Positions 15,492 through 23,897 are shown, numbered from the stretch's first letter. The stretch is DNA of 64,000 bases from Streptomyces griseicoloratus (GCF_014534645.1 NZ_JACVQF010000200.1:124001-188000), one strand, 5' to 3'. The notes: generated by a model from the sequence alone, not told the origin. Translations and numbers: made by a program.

Positions 15492-16575
15492 GTCCGTGGG
15501 TGCGAACGAGCCGTCCCAACTCGGCCGTGGTGTAGCCGCGTTCGAAGTGCCGGGGTTCGGTCAGCATGAGGGAGACCAGTCCGCGCAGCATCGCGGCATA
15601 GGTCCCGACCGTGCCCTCCCAGGCCGTCGCGTCCAGCATCCAGGGTGCGGTGTCCGGGGTGAGCTGGGCCTTTCCCTCCCGCATCAGGGATTTGGACAGT
15701 TTGGCGCCGGACTCGGACAGGATCACGGGGGTGAACACGCGAGGCGGGGGAACAGCGCCCGGGAAGCACAGGAACGCCTCGTCCAGCAGTCGGCAGCCGG
15801 CGGCCCAGTCGGCGCCCTTGATGATCACGGGCATGGCGTCGTCCCGGTCGGCCGCGCGCTCCTTTACGAGGTTGCGGTGCAGGGTCGTCAGGCCGACGTA
15901 CGCGCCGCCGTCGGGCCGGACCTCGGTGTCGTACCGTCCGTGGTCCAGGCAGACGGCGGTGAATCGCGCCGCGGTCGGGCCGGCCTGGAGGAGCCGGGTG
16001 TTCTCACCGTACTTCTGCAGCCAGCCGCACTGCGGGCAGGGAAAGCTGATGGGGACGTGCCCGCTGCCGGGCGCGAGCACCCAGCGCAGCCGCTCCCAGT
16101 GGGCGAGTGAGGTGAGGAATTCCTCGCGGAACGCGGGGAGTTGCTGTTGGGCGGTGTAGGTGTCGACCGTGTAGCGCACGCCGGTGGCGGAGGACAGGGC
16201 GTCGAACAGGTCGCCGTAGAACCGCTTCACCAGGTTCCCGACCCGGTCCGGCCCCAGGGCGTGGTGGTAGGACCTCTCGTAGCGGGTGCCGGTGCGCGGG
16301 CAGGTCCGGGACTCGTACGGGGCGTTGTCCAGTGCCCCGAAGCGCAGTCCGGCCTCGACTCCTAGGCGGTCGCGGGCGGCGCGGGCCAGCAGGAAGGCCG
16401 CCGTCTGCATGACGTTGGTGCCCACGTGCGGTGCGCCGTTGATCTGCACTCCGGCGTACAGGGCGACCCGGCGGGCACCGCGGGTGCGCAGTTGCGGCCG
16501 GATGACGTCGATGCTGTGCTCGACGGCGCCGACGGTGACGCTGACGGGTGAGGCGGGTGGTTCGGGTGAAGGCAT
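15481..16575 (-). CDS. Stand-alone class I aminoacyl-tRNA-synthetase-like protein
   Basis: 364 residues with both class I signatures: PHVGT at residues 49-53 in place of HIGH, and KLSKS at about 292-296 in place of KMSKS. The surroundings (GVQINGAPHVGTN..., ALDNAPYE) most resemble class I lysyl-tRNA synthetase. A CPQCGW motif may bind zinc. Class I LysRS is usually above 500 residues; here the chain stops about 68 residues after KLSKS, so the anticodon-binding region is essentially missing. As last gene of a biosynthetic-looking operon it probably activates an amino acid as an adenylate, or transfers it to a small acceptor, rather than charging tRNA for translation (inference). AGGGAG lies about 7 bases upstream. 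Confidence 0.75.
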   Translation of the reverse strand: MPSPEPPASPVSVTVGAVEHSIDVIRPQLRTRGARRVALYAGVQINGAPHVGTNVMQTAAFLLARAARDRLGVEAGLRFGALDNAPYESRTCPRTGTRYERSYHHALGPDRVGNLVKRFYGDLFDALSSATGVRYTVDTYTAQQQLPAFREEFLTSLAHWERLRWVLAPGSGHVPISFPCPQCGWLQKYGENTRLLQAGPTAARFTAVCLDHGRYDTEVRPDGGAYVGLTTLHRNLVKERAADRDDAMPVIIKGADWAAGCRLLDEAFLCFPGAVPPPRVFTPVILSESGAKLSKSLMREGKAQLTPDTAPWMLDATAWEGTVGTYAAMLRGLVSLMLTEPRHFERGYTTAELGRLVRTHGLMG

Positions 16576-16599
16576 GGGTTCTCTCCCTGCGAGGGTCGA

Positions 16600-17511
16600 T
16601 CACCAGTGGTGCCGGGCCGACGCGGGCGGCAGCGCGAGGATCCGGACCGGCCATGGCGGGGAGGTGCCGCCGGTCTCGTCGAGGGCGTCCAGGGCGGTGG
16701 TGGTGGAGCGGGCCGCGGTGTGCAGGAGGTCCATGAGTTCCTTGGCCGCGTCGGCTCCGGACGTGTCGGCGGCCCGCCGGCAGGCCAGGCCGACGACGAA
16801 GTAGGCGGGCCGTTCGCCCGCGCGGCGCCACAGGACGGCTTCTCCGGCGGCCTCCAGGGCAAGGACCCGTTCGGGGTGTTTCATCGTGAAGTCCCCGAGC
16901 GGCAGGGGACACAACGTCACGGTGGCGATCCGGTATCCCGCCCGGTGCAGCAGGCCGACCGCGCGCCGGGGCGTGGAGTAGCTGCCGATCGTGAAGCCGA
17001 GGTCGGCGTCGAGGGCGCCGGCGTGTCCGATGATCGCTCCGGCCCACTTGAGGCCGTCGGCACCGCCGCTGATCGAGGGCCGTGCCCGGTCGACCTCGGG
17101 CGGCAAGGGCACGTAGGCCGGGTTGCTGGTCACGATCAGCGGACGGGGCAGGTCGCCGGGGGCCGTGGCCAGCAGCTCGTGCGAGGCCAGTTCGGCGTAG
17201 TCGGCGAGGGCAAAGGTGACGCGGCCGTCGGCGCGGGCGTAGTGGTCCCGGGCCCAGCGCAGTGTCCGGCGGCCGGAGTCGATGCCGTGGACGCGGGCCG
17301 CTCCGGCGCGTGCGATGGCGGCGGCGGCCGCTCCGCTGCCCGAGCCGAGGTCGAACACGGTGCCTCCGCCGCCGGCCGGCAGCAGGTCCGCGGCGACCCA
17401 GACGCCGATCTCGGTGTCCGCCGGCTCGAAGAACACTTCCGGGTCCCCGGGCGGCTCCAGGTCGTGTGCCGTCAGATGCCGGTACGTGGTGACGCGCGTG
17501 ATGTCGGGCAT
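16600..17511 (-). CDS. HemK/PrmC-like SAM-dependent methyltransferase
   Basis: 303 residues. The SAM-binding motif I VFDLGSGSG is at 52-60 and an acidic strand end HGIDSG near 75-80. A NPxY-type catalytic motif, SNPAYVPLP, is at 129-137. NPPY/NPAY methyltransferases act on amide or amine nitrogens (for example PrmC on glutamine), so N-methylation of the cluster product is plausible. The C-terminal 60 residues are Ala/Thr-rich with no clear domain. GGAAGGGAA precedes ATG 17511. It is 37 bp from the upstream carbamoyltransferase-like gene and 24 bp from the downstream synthetase-like gene, all on one strand. Confidence 0.8.
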   Translation of the reverse strand: MPDITRVTTYRHLTAHDLEPPGDPEVFFEPADTEIGVWVAADLLPAGGGGTVFDLGSGSGAAAAAIARAGAARVHGIDSGRRTLRWARDHYARADGRVTFALADYAELASHELLATAPGDLPRPLIVTSNPAYVPLPPEVDRARPSISGGADGLKWAGAIIGHAGALDADLGFTIGSYSTPRRAVGLLHRAGYRIATVTLCPLPLGDFTMKHPERVLALEAAGEAVLWRRAGERPAYFVVGLACRRAADTSGADAAKELMDLLHTAARSTTTALDALDETGGTSPPWPVRILALPPASARHHW

Positions 17512-17548
17512 CCGTGTTCCCTTCCGTGCGCTCGGGGTGGTGCGCGGA

Positions 17549-18532
17549 TCAGCCGGCCGGGAGCGAGGCGGTGTGTTCCAGGACGGCCATGGCGCTCGGC
17601 AGTTTCATCGCGGCCTGGGTCCAGGCCAGGGAACGTGGGCCGTCGAGCACCTCGGCGGCGACCTCGTCGCCGCGGTGGGCGGGCAGGTCGTGCAGGAAGA
17701 GGGCGCGCGGCCGGCGCGCCAGCAGCGCGGCGTCCACGTGGAAGGCCCGGAAGGCCTCGCGCCACGACACGTCCGGTTTGCTGGTGCCGGTGGTCTGCCA
17801 GCGCGTGGTGTAGACGACGTCCACGTCGTCGGGCGCGCCGGCCGCGTCGTGGATCTCACTGAGCCGGGCCCCGTTCGACTCGGCGGTCTTGCGGGCCGCT
17901 GCCAGGGCGTCGGACGGCAGGCCGTAGCCGCACGGCGTGGCGAAGGTGACCTCGGCGCCGCGGATCGTGGCAAGCCCGTGGGCGAGGGCCGTGGCGGTGT
18001 TGTTGCCCTCCCCCACGTACAGCACCCGGATGCCGCTCAGGTCCCCGAGAGCGAGGGTGAGCGCGGCCAGGTCGCACACGCCCTGGGTGGGGTGCTCCTC
18101 GGTCGCCATGGCGTTGACCACGGGCAGCCGTCCGGTCCGCGACAGCTCCCGCAGTTCCTCCAGCGGTCCCGCGGTGCGGGCCACCAGCAGGTCGAGCATG
18201 GCTCCGAGGACGCGTCCGGTGTCCGCCACCGACTCACCGGTGTTGAGCTGGAGGTCGTGGGGGCCGTAGGCGACGGGTGTGCCGCCGAGCCGGACGGTGC
18301 CGGTCTGGAACGCGGTCCGGGTGCGGGTGGAGGTGCGCGTGAACAGTACCCCTACGACACGGTCGTGCAGGGGTCGCTCGTGGGCCCGCGGGTCGTGGAA
18401 GAGCTCCACGGACCGGTCGACGAGCTGCCGCAGGGCGGAGGGTTCGAGCCCGGCCAGCGAGAACAGACCCCGCTCGGATGCGCCGGCCGGCAGGCCGAGC
18501 AGGGCGGAGGGTTCGCCGAGGATGTCGTGCAC
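17549..18532 (-). CDS. Ornithine-carbamoyltransferase-like protein
   Basis: 327 residues of the aspartate/ornithine carbamoyltransferase family. The carbamoyl-phosphate motif STRTR is at 68-72 and HPTQ at 147-150. The amino-acid side differs from true OTC: the usual HCLP reads HDLP (281-284), and the DxxxSMG region reads RWQTTG (about 244-249). Carbamoyl phosphate is thus probably still used while the acceptor amine has changed. Between diaminopropionate-type genes, a likely acceptor is the side-chain amine of 2,3-diaminopropionate; viomycin clusters contain a comparable enzyme beside Dap genes. GTG 18532 follows AAAGGGG. No other arginine biosynthesis gene is present. Confidence 0.8.
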   Translation of the reverse strand: MHDILGEPSALLGLPAGASERGLFSLAGLEPSALRQLVDRSVELFHDPRAHERPLHDRVVGVLFTRTSTRTRTAFQTGTVRLGGTPVAYGPHDLQLNTGESVADTGRVLGAMLDLLVARTAGPLEELRELSRTGRLPVVNAMATEEHPTQGVCDLAALTLALGDLSGIRVLYVGEGNNTATALAHGLATIRGAEVTFATPCGYGLPSDALAAARKTAESNGARLSEIHDAAGAPDDVDVVYTTRWQTTGTSKPDVSWREAFRAFHVDAALLARRPRALFLHDLPAHRGDEVAAEVLDGPRSLAWTQAAMKLPSAMAVLEHTASLPAG

Positions 18533-18544
18533 GGGGATCCCCTT

Positions 18545-19576
18545 TCAGGACAGGCGCAGTGTCCGGCCGGTCTTGCGGGCCACGGCCACCTCGTGGACGG
18601 CGTGCAGGAGGGCCACGTCCAGGACGGCCATCCCGAACGGGTTGCTCACGACATGGCCGGTGGTCGGCCGTACGGCGGCCACGTCGCCGGCGAGGACCTG
18701 GCCGAGGGTGCCGTCGATGCCGCGTCCCCCGACCGGACCCGGGGAGCGGGCGGTGACGCGTCCCTCCCGCATCAGCGCGCCCAGGATCCGGCGCGGGTTG
18801 TCGGCGACCAGGTCCACGTCGTCGACGTAGAGGGCCTGCGCGGTCAGCAGGGCGTCGGGCAGCAGGTCGGCGAGCGAGACGTGGGCGACGAACGTGCCGG
18901 GCCCCAGCCAGGCGGCGGGCAGGTAGCCCCGGTCGGTGGTCGTCGCGGTGACCACGACGGGCGCGGCCCGCACCGCGGTGCGGGCGTCGGCGTGCTGGAC
19001 GATGCGCAGTTCGGGCAGGTGGTGGGCGGTCCACTCGGCCAGCGCTGCGGTGCGCCGGACATCGGCGTCGTACAGGTGGACGGTCCGGGTCTGCGCGAAG
19101 CTCCCGCCGAGCAGTTCCAGGTGGGTGCGGGCCAGCGTGCCGCAGCCGACGAGGGTGAGCGCGTCCCAGGCCGGCGGGCCCAGGTGGCGCAGGCTGACCA
19201 TGGTGTACGCCGCGGTGCGGGCGGCGCTGAGCCAGCCGGCCTCGGCGATCACCAGGGGCCGTGCCGTGTGGTGGTCGAACAGGACGCCGATGCCGGCGGC
19301 CCGCTCCCGGCCGTGGACCGGGTTGCAGGTGGCCGCGTTGATGAGCTTGACGCCGCGGACCGGTGGCCCGTCGTCTCCCTCCAGCGCGCCGAGCACGGCC
19401 AGCGACCGGCAGTGGGCCCCGGCTTCGTTGGTCCAGGACAGGTGGCCCTCGGCCGGCAGGGTGGCGGCGCCGCGCGCGTGCCGGACCAGGGCGTCGGCGA
19501 CGACCTGGCACACGTCGACCTCGGCCGCGCACTCCAGCACGTCGGCACGGTCCAGGAAGAGCAGTTCCTCGGTCAT
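18545..19576 (-). CDS. Ornithine cyclodeaminase/SbnB-like dehydrogenase
   Basis: 343 residues of the ornithine cyclodeaminase/mu-crystallin family. A conserved lysine is Lys77 in RGVKLINAATCNP, a helix SAARTAAYT precedes a Rossmann dinucleotide motif VGCGTLAR (about 137-144). In SbnB and its relatives this fold oxidatively cleaves N-(1-amino-1-carboxyethyl)-glutamate to L-2,3-diaminopropionate and 2-oxoglutarate. That role fits the SbnA-like gene two positions upstream in the same operon. It overlaps the diiron oxygenase stop by ATGA; GGGAGG precedes the start. A true cyclodeaminase making proline remains possible. Confidence 0.82.
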   Translation of the reverse strand: MTEELLFLDRADVLECAAEVDVCQVVADALVRHARGAATLPAEGHLSWTNEAGAHCRSLAVLGALEGDDGPPVRGVKLINAATCNPVHGRERAAGIGVLFDHHTARPLVIAEAGWLSAARTAAYTMVSLRHLGPPAWDALTLVGCGTLARTHLELLGGSFAQTRTVHLYDADVRRTAALAEWTAHHLPELRIVQHADARTAVRAAPVVVTATTTDRGYLPAAWLGPGTFVAHVSLADLLPDALLTAQALYVDDVDLVADNPRRILGALMREGRVTARSPGPVGGRGIDGTLGQVLAGDVAAVRPTTGHVVSNPFGMAVLDVALLHAVHEVAVARKTGRTLRLS

Positions 19577-20514
19577 GTCGTGTGCCTCCCGGGCAGCAGG
19601 CCCTCCGCGTGGAAGGCGTCCCGTCCGCCGTCCACGTCGAGGACGCCGGTCTCCTCGAACAGCCGCAGCGCGTGCCGCGCGGCGCTGCGCATGTCCGCTT
19701 CGACGCGGTCGCGCGGGTAGCAGTCCCGCACCACCTCCTCCGCACGGGCCGGGGACAGCCCCGCCAGGAGCAGCGCGGCGTGCACCGGACGCAGGTCGGG
19801 GAGCAGGCTGGAGCGGATCAGGCCGGGCAGGCAGCGGGCGACCCGGACCCGCAGCGCGGGCGTCAGGCCGGCCCACAGGTCGCGGAAGAAGCGGGCGAAG
19901 AAGGCGTGGTGCCAGCCTTCGTCCCGGGCGTGGTCGCGGACGGTGTCCCGGACCACGGTCAGGACCCGCTGGTCCTTGGGCACGTCGTTGAGGATGGCCG
20001 TGACGAGTGTTTCGAACACGACGACCTGGAGCAGCTGGGCGAGGACCGGTTCGCCGGGCAGGACTTCGGTGCCGACGGCGTCCAGCCGGGTCAGGAACGG
20101 GGTGAAGTCGTAGGGCAGCGGCGCGATGCCGGAGGCGTCGGAGACCTGCCGGACGACGTCGTAGCTGTAGAGGGCGTGGTAGCCCTCGTCGCAGTAGATG
20201 CGGTAGGCGTTCAGCCGGGTCTCGGGTGGCGTGTGCAGGCCGCTGCGGCCGGAGGCGATGAGGTCGGTGGCGCGGTTCACCACCCGGGTCTCGAACTGTG
20301 TGGTGAAGTGCAGGTACTGGAACAGGTGGCGGGCGAGCAGTGCCTCACGGGCGTCGTCGGGCAGCTCGGTCACCCGCGGATGCCGGGTGTAGGGCACCAG
20401 GGAGGGCGGGAAGTACAGCTGCCCGGTGCGCAGTTCGTCCCGCAGCAGGCGCCGCGGGTCCTTGCGCACGCCTGCCTTCGTGTACCAGTCCCGCTCGCCG
20501 GGGTCCGCCGTCAT
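19573..20514 (-). CDS. AurF-like diiron oxygenase
   Basis: 313 residues with a complete ferritin-like diiron ligand set: Glu75, Glu110 and His113 (CDEGYH), Glu169 (VVFETL), His195, Glu199 and His202 (HARDEGWH). The spacings 35-3-59-26-4-3 closely match the seven ligands of the N-oxygenase AurF, which oxidises aryl amines. Relatives also oxidise other substrates. In this operon the likely substrate is a diaminopropionate-derived amine or ureido nitrogen, or its carbon chain. The start overlaps the PLP-enzyme stop (ATGA) and the stop overlaps the SbnB-like start, so stoichiometric expression is likely. Cytosolic, needing an electron donor that is not encoded nearby. Confidence 0.82.
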   Translation of the reverse strand: MTADPGERDWYTKAGVRKDPRRLLRDELRTGQLYFPPSLVPYTRHPRVTELPDDAREALLARHLFQYLHFTTQFETRVVNRATDLIASGRSGLHTPPETRLNAYRIYCDEGYHALYSYDVVRQVSDASGIAPLPYDFTPFLTRLDAVGTEVLPGEPVLAQLLQVVVFETLVTAILNDVPKDQRVLTVVRDTVRDHARDEGWHHAFFARFFRDLWAGLTPALRVRVARCLPGLIRSSLLPDLRPVHAALLLAGLSPARAEEVVRDCYPRDRVEADMRSAARHALRLFEETGVLDVDGGRDAFHAEGLLPGRHTT

Positions 20515-21443
20515 GACGGCACCTCCCGCGGCCCGGCCGGGCAGGTGCCGGCGCCTTGAGTGTCGTCGGTGGGGACCTCGACGCCCGCCACGGCGTGGGT
20601 GCCGGTCAGGCCGTGCTCCTGGCGCCAGTCGCGCGAGAAGACGGTGTCGAGGCAGCGGTCGGCCCCGTCGGGGCAGAGGCAGGCGAGGCGGGTGCGCCGG
20701 GTGCCGACGCGGAACAGCCGCAGTGCCGCGGCGGGCAGGCCGCCGGCGCTCGGTCCCCCTCCGATGCCGCTCGTCTCGCGCAGCCGGGCGCAGGCCTCGA
20801 CGGGTTCCTCGGGACGGACGTACACCGTCGGCCGGTGCCCGTGGGGCAGGACGGCGGACGGCCGGCTGGAGCCGGTCCCGGACAGCAGCCTGGCTCCCGG
20901 CGCGCCGCCCAGGGCGACGGACCCGCTCACGTCCACGCCGGCCGGTTCCCACGGCGCGCCGGAGGCGGCGACGAAGTCGCGGAACCCGGCGAGGGTGCCG
21001 CCGGCGGAGACCGCGGTCAGGACGCCCATCGGTTCCCCGCCGGTCTGCCGGTGCAGCTCGGGTGCCGTCCCCGTGGCGTGGGCGGCCGGATTGGCGGGAT
21101 TGGCGTACTGGTTCGGCCAGAGGGCCCGGACGTCGTGCAGCAGCGCGGTGCTGGTGCGCGGGTCCACGACCGCGGTGAAGGGGACGCGGTGTGCGGCGGC
21201 GAGGGCCGCGAGAGCCGGCCCGAGGTTGCCGGAGGTGGACTCCACCAGCCCGGCACGGGCATCGACGCGGTCGGCCACGTCGTCCCATAGCGCCAGGGCC
21301 GTACGGTCTTTGACCGAGCCGTAGGGGTTGTACGCCTCCAGCTCGAGCCACAGCTCCCTGGCCGTCCCGCCGATGTCGAGGCCCGGCCGGACGACCGGGG
21401 TGGGCGCCGGCCCGCCGTACCCCGGTGAGGGCGGCCGTGTCAT
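20511..21443 (-). CDS. SbnA-like PLP-dependent synthase (cysteine synthase family)
   Basis: 310 residues of the fold type II PLP family. The cofactor lysine is Lys45 in NPYGSVKDR. The phosphate/carboxylate loop STSGNLG and the Gly-rich GGTLAGF follow. SbnA and its relatives join O-phosphoserine with glutamate, giving the precursor cleaved by SbnB. The presence of a SbnB-like gene in this operon supports the same assignment over plain cysteine synthesis. The C-terminal 90 residues hold several cysteines (CLCPDGADRC) not typical of cysteine synthases. It is overlapped by ATGA at both ends. Likely product of the pair: L-2,3-diaminopropionate. Confidence 0.8.
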   Translation of the reverse strand: MTRPPSPGYGGPAPTPVVRPGLDIGGTARELWLELEAYNPYGSVKDRTALALWDDVADRVDARAGLVESTSGNLGPALAALAAAHRVPFTAVVDPRTSTALLHDVRALWPNQYANPANPAAHATGTAPELHRQTGGEPMGVLTAVSAGGTLAGFRDFVAASGAPWEPAGVDVSGSVALGGAPGARLLSGTGSSRPSAVLPHGHRPTVYVRPEEPVEACARLRETSGIGGGPSAGGLPAAALRLFRVGTRRTRLACLCPDGADRCLDTVFSRDWRQEHGLTGTHAVAGVEVPTDDTQGAGTCPAGPREVPS

Positions 21444-22372
21444 GCGGCGGTGCCGTTCCCGGTCGCGCGGCGCCAGACGTACTGGGCGATCTGGGCGTGC
21501 GTGGCGTACCAGACGTCCGGGTGCCCGGCGATGTGCCCAAGGAGTTCTTCGAGCACCACCAGGCGCGAGCGGTGCCCGATGACATGGGGGTGCATCGTGA
21601 GCTGGAACAGGCCGCCCTCGGCGTAGGCCGCGTCGAACTCGTCGCGCCACAACGGGATCAGCTGCCGCGGCGGTGTGTAGGGCCGTACGGCGCTGTAGCG
21701 GTCCATGTTCAGGTAGGCGGCGTCGTCGCGGATCCACTCCGGGGGGATCTCCACCACGCCGGTGGGCTCGTGGTACGCGAGCAGCTCGTACGGATCGTCG
21801 TCCGCCATCAGGGACGAGTCGTACACGAGCCCCAGCTCGCGGGTGATGTCCAGGGTGCGCTCACTGAAGTCCCACGACGGGGTGCGGACGCCCACCGGAC
21901 GCTGCCCGGTGAGCCGCTCCAGCGTGTCCGCGCAGCGGAAGGCGAGGTCGCGCTCGTGCTTGTACTCCAGCTCCATGTTGCGTTCGTGGATCCAGCCGTG
22001 GATGGCCACCTCGTGACCGCGGTCGGCGTAGCCGCGGGCCTCGTCGGGGCGCAGCAGCGCGGACACCGCCGGCATGAAGAAGGTGGCCGGGACGCCATGA
22101 CGTTCCAGCAGGCGCAGGATGCGCGGCACGCCCGCCCGCGCGCCGTACTCGCCCTGCGAGAGTTTGCCCGGCATGACCTCGCCGTCCCGCAGCGGGATCG
22201 TCTCGTGATCGGAGTCGAAGGAGAGCGCCACGGCGCACCGGGCCCCTCCCGGCCACGCGGCGGGTTTGAGGGAGCGCCCGGCGCGCACGCGTTCGACGTG
22301 GTGCCGCCATTCGGGTTCGTCCCACTGCCAGGGTCGCCGTGATGTGGTCTGTGCCGACTGGGACATCGCCAT
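21440..22372 (-). CDS. CE4 polysaccharide-deacetylase-like (PuuE/cyclic-imidase-type) protein
   Basis: 310 residues with the NodB/CE4 fold. The metal-binding acid region is SFDSDHET (Asp53, Asp55), the His pair is HGWIH at 125-129, and the later TMHPHVIGH carries the C-terminal catalytic His. There is no signal peptide. Intracellular CE4 proteins of this length and motif style include PuuE allantoinase and cyclic imidases, which open cyclic ureides or imides, rather than wall deacetylases. That would suit a pathway with a carbamoyltransferase (inference). First gene of the left operon; GAGGACT lies about 7 bases before ATG 22372. Confidence 0.75.
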   Translation of the reverse strand: MAMSQSAQTTSRRPWQWDEPEWRHHVERVRAGRSLKPAAWPGGARCAVALSFDSDHETIPLRDGEVMPGKLSQGEYGARAGVPRILRLLERHGVPATFFMPAVSALLRPDEARGYADRGHEVAIHGWIHERNMELEYKHERDLAFRCADTLERLTGQRPVGVRTPSWDFSERTLDITRELGLVYDSSLMADDDPYELLAYHEPTGVVEIPPEWIRDDAAYLNMDRYSAVRPYTPPRQLIPLWRDEFDAAYAEGGLFQLTMHPHVIGHRSRLVVLEELLGHIAGHPDVWYATHAQIAQYVWRRATGNGTAA

Positions 22373-22622
22373 GGATCAGTCCTCACCCCACGCGGACATC
22401 GGGCTGCGGATCGAGCATGTCAGCGCGTCGATGCCCGGTCACTACGAGGAATGCGCCATGCTGAGACCGTCGTCCGGTGGCCGGTTTCCGCTGACCGGGC
22501 GTTTCGCTGTCTGTCGGCGCGGGCGAAGGATCCCTACGGTTGGTGAGCACCCTGCCTCGCGTGACGCCGCGGCCGGCGGCCCCGTGTGCCGTCGCCGTCC
22601 ACGGGGAAAGGAGATCGGTCTC
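22373..22622. promoter_or_regulatory. Divergent promoter region of the two biosynthetic-type operons
   Basis: 250 bp separating the CE4 gene (left) from the M20 gene (right). Both operons must start here. No perfect palindrome was found by eye. No cluster-specific regulator is encoded in either operon. Confidence 0.45.
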
Positions 22623-23897
22623 ATGACGAGCCCCAGCGGTGGCGTGGACGGTGCGCCCGGCCCGGCGCGCACCGGGTCGCCGGCCCTGTCCCTCTCCGCA
22701 GGGGCCTCCGTTCTGGACGACGCCCGGCGGCTGGCGCCCGAAGCGGTCGCCCTGCGCCGGGAACTGCACACCTGGCCGGAGACCGGCCTGGAGCTGCCGG
22801 GCACCCAGCGGCGGGTCCTGGACTCGCTGGAGGGCCTGGATCTCCGGGTGCGCACCGGCCGGCGGCTCTCCTCCGTCGTGGCAACCCTGACCGGGGCGGC
22901 CGACGGGCCCACGATCCTGCTGCGCGCCGACATGGACGCCCTGCCGGTGACCGAGGACACCGGCAGGGACTTCGCCTCCCGCACGCCCGGGGTGATGCAC
23001 GCGTGCGGGCATGACGCGCACACCGCGATGCTGGTCGGCGCGGCGCGGCTGCTCGCCGAGCGGCGCGCGGAGCTGGCCGGGCGGGTGGTGTTCATGTTCC
23101 AGCCGGGCGAGGAGGGTCACCACGGCGCCCGGTACATGATCGACGAAGGGGTGCTGGACGGGGTGGACGCGGCCTTCGCCCTGCATGTGACACCGAATCT
23201 GCCCAGCGGCGCGCTGCGGCTGCGCCCGGGGACGCAGATGGCGGCCGCCGACCGGGTGTACGTCACGGTGCGCGGGCGGGGCGGGCACGCCTCGGCACCG
23301 CACACCACCTGCGACCCGGTTCCGGTGGCCTGCGAGATCGTGCTCGCGTTGCAGACCACGCTCACCCGGAGCGTCGCCCCCGACGACGCGGCCGTGCTCA
23401 GCATCACCCGCCTGTCGGCGGGCACCGCGAGCGGGGTCATCCCGGACACCGCCGAACTGGTCGGCACCCTGCGGACGTTGGTCCCGTCCACCCGTCGGCA
23501 CCTGCTCGACGCGGTCACCCGTGTCGCCGGCGGAGTGGCCGCGGCGCACGGCGCGACCGCCGACGTGCGCGTCGAACCGGGCTATCCCGTGACCGTCAAC
23601 GACGCCGGCTTCACCGACTTCGTCCTGCGCACGGCGGCCGGCGTCCTCGGCCCGGAGTCCGTGGCGGTGATGCCGGCCCCTCCGATGACGGCGGAGGACT
23701 TCTCCTACGTCCTCGACTCGGTACCGGGCGCGCTGGCCTTCCTGGGTGCCTGTCCCCCCACCCTGTCCCCGGACCGGGCACCGTCGCTGCATTCGCCGCG
23801 CGTCGATCTCGACGAGGACGTGCTGGCCGTCGGCATCGCCTGCCACGCGGCCGTCGCCCTCGCCTTCGCCTCCTCCGGTCGCGGGGCGGGCCCATGA
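22623..23897 (+). CDS. M20 family amidohydrolase (hippurate-hydrolase-like)
   Basis: 424 residues. Metal-binding HACGHDAH is at 126-133, the catalytic/metal pair Glu163-Glu164 lies in PGEEGHHG, and MTAEDFSYVLD is near the C-terminus, all typical of M20D N-acyl amino acid amidohydrolases. It would remove an acyl group from an amino acid. AAAGGAG lies 9 bases before ATG 22623; the frame is open further upstream but without homology. It overlaps the GNAT gene by ATGA and heads the right operon. An acyltransferase and a deacylase side by side suggest temporary N-acyl protection or salvage (inference). Confidence 0.88.
   Translation: MTSPSGGVDGAPGPARTGSPALSLSAGASVLDDARRLAPEAVALRRELHTWPETGLELPGTQRRVLDSLEGLDLRVRTGRRLSSVVATLTGAADGPTILLRADMDALPVTEDTGRDFASRTPGVMHACGHDAHTAMLVGAARLLAERRAELAGRVVFMFQPGEEGHHGARYMIDEGVLDGVDAAFALHVTPNLPSGALRLRPGTQMAAADRVYVTVRGRGGHASAPHTTCDPVPVACEIVLALQTTLTRSVAPDDAAVLSITRLSAGTASGVIPDTAELVGTLRTLVPSTRRHLLDAVTRVAGGVAAAHGATADVRVEPGYPVTVNDAGFTDFVLRTAAGVLGPESVAVMPAPPMTAEDFSYVLDSVPGALAFLGACPPTLSPDRAPSLHSPRVDLDEDVLAVGIACHAAVALAFASSGRGAGP

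Noticed and set aside
15481-16575. Housekeeping lysyl-tRNA synthetase
   Set aside because: Far too short, lacks the anticodon-binding region and is embedded in a biosynthetic-type operon.
17549-18532. argF of arginine biosynthesis
   Set aside because: No arginine genes nearby and the ornithine-binding motifs HCLP and SMG are changed.
17282-19720. An 812-codon plus-strand frame opposite the biosynthetic operon
   Set aside because: Gly/Val/Arg-rich shadow of three real minus-strand genes; no start signal or homology.
15481-21443. Interpretation as a viomycin/capreomycin or alanosine cluster
   Set aside because: Diaminopropionate and carbamoyltransferase genes recall viomycin, and oxidised diaminopropionate recalls alanosine, but no NRPS, carrier protein, cupin-AraC fusion or resistance gene is present.
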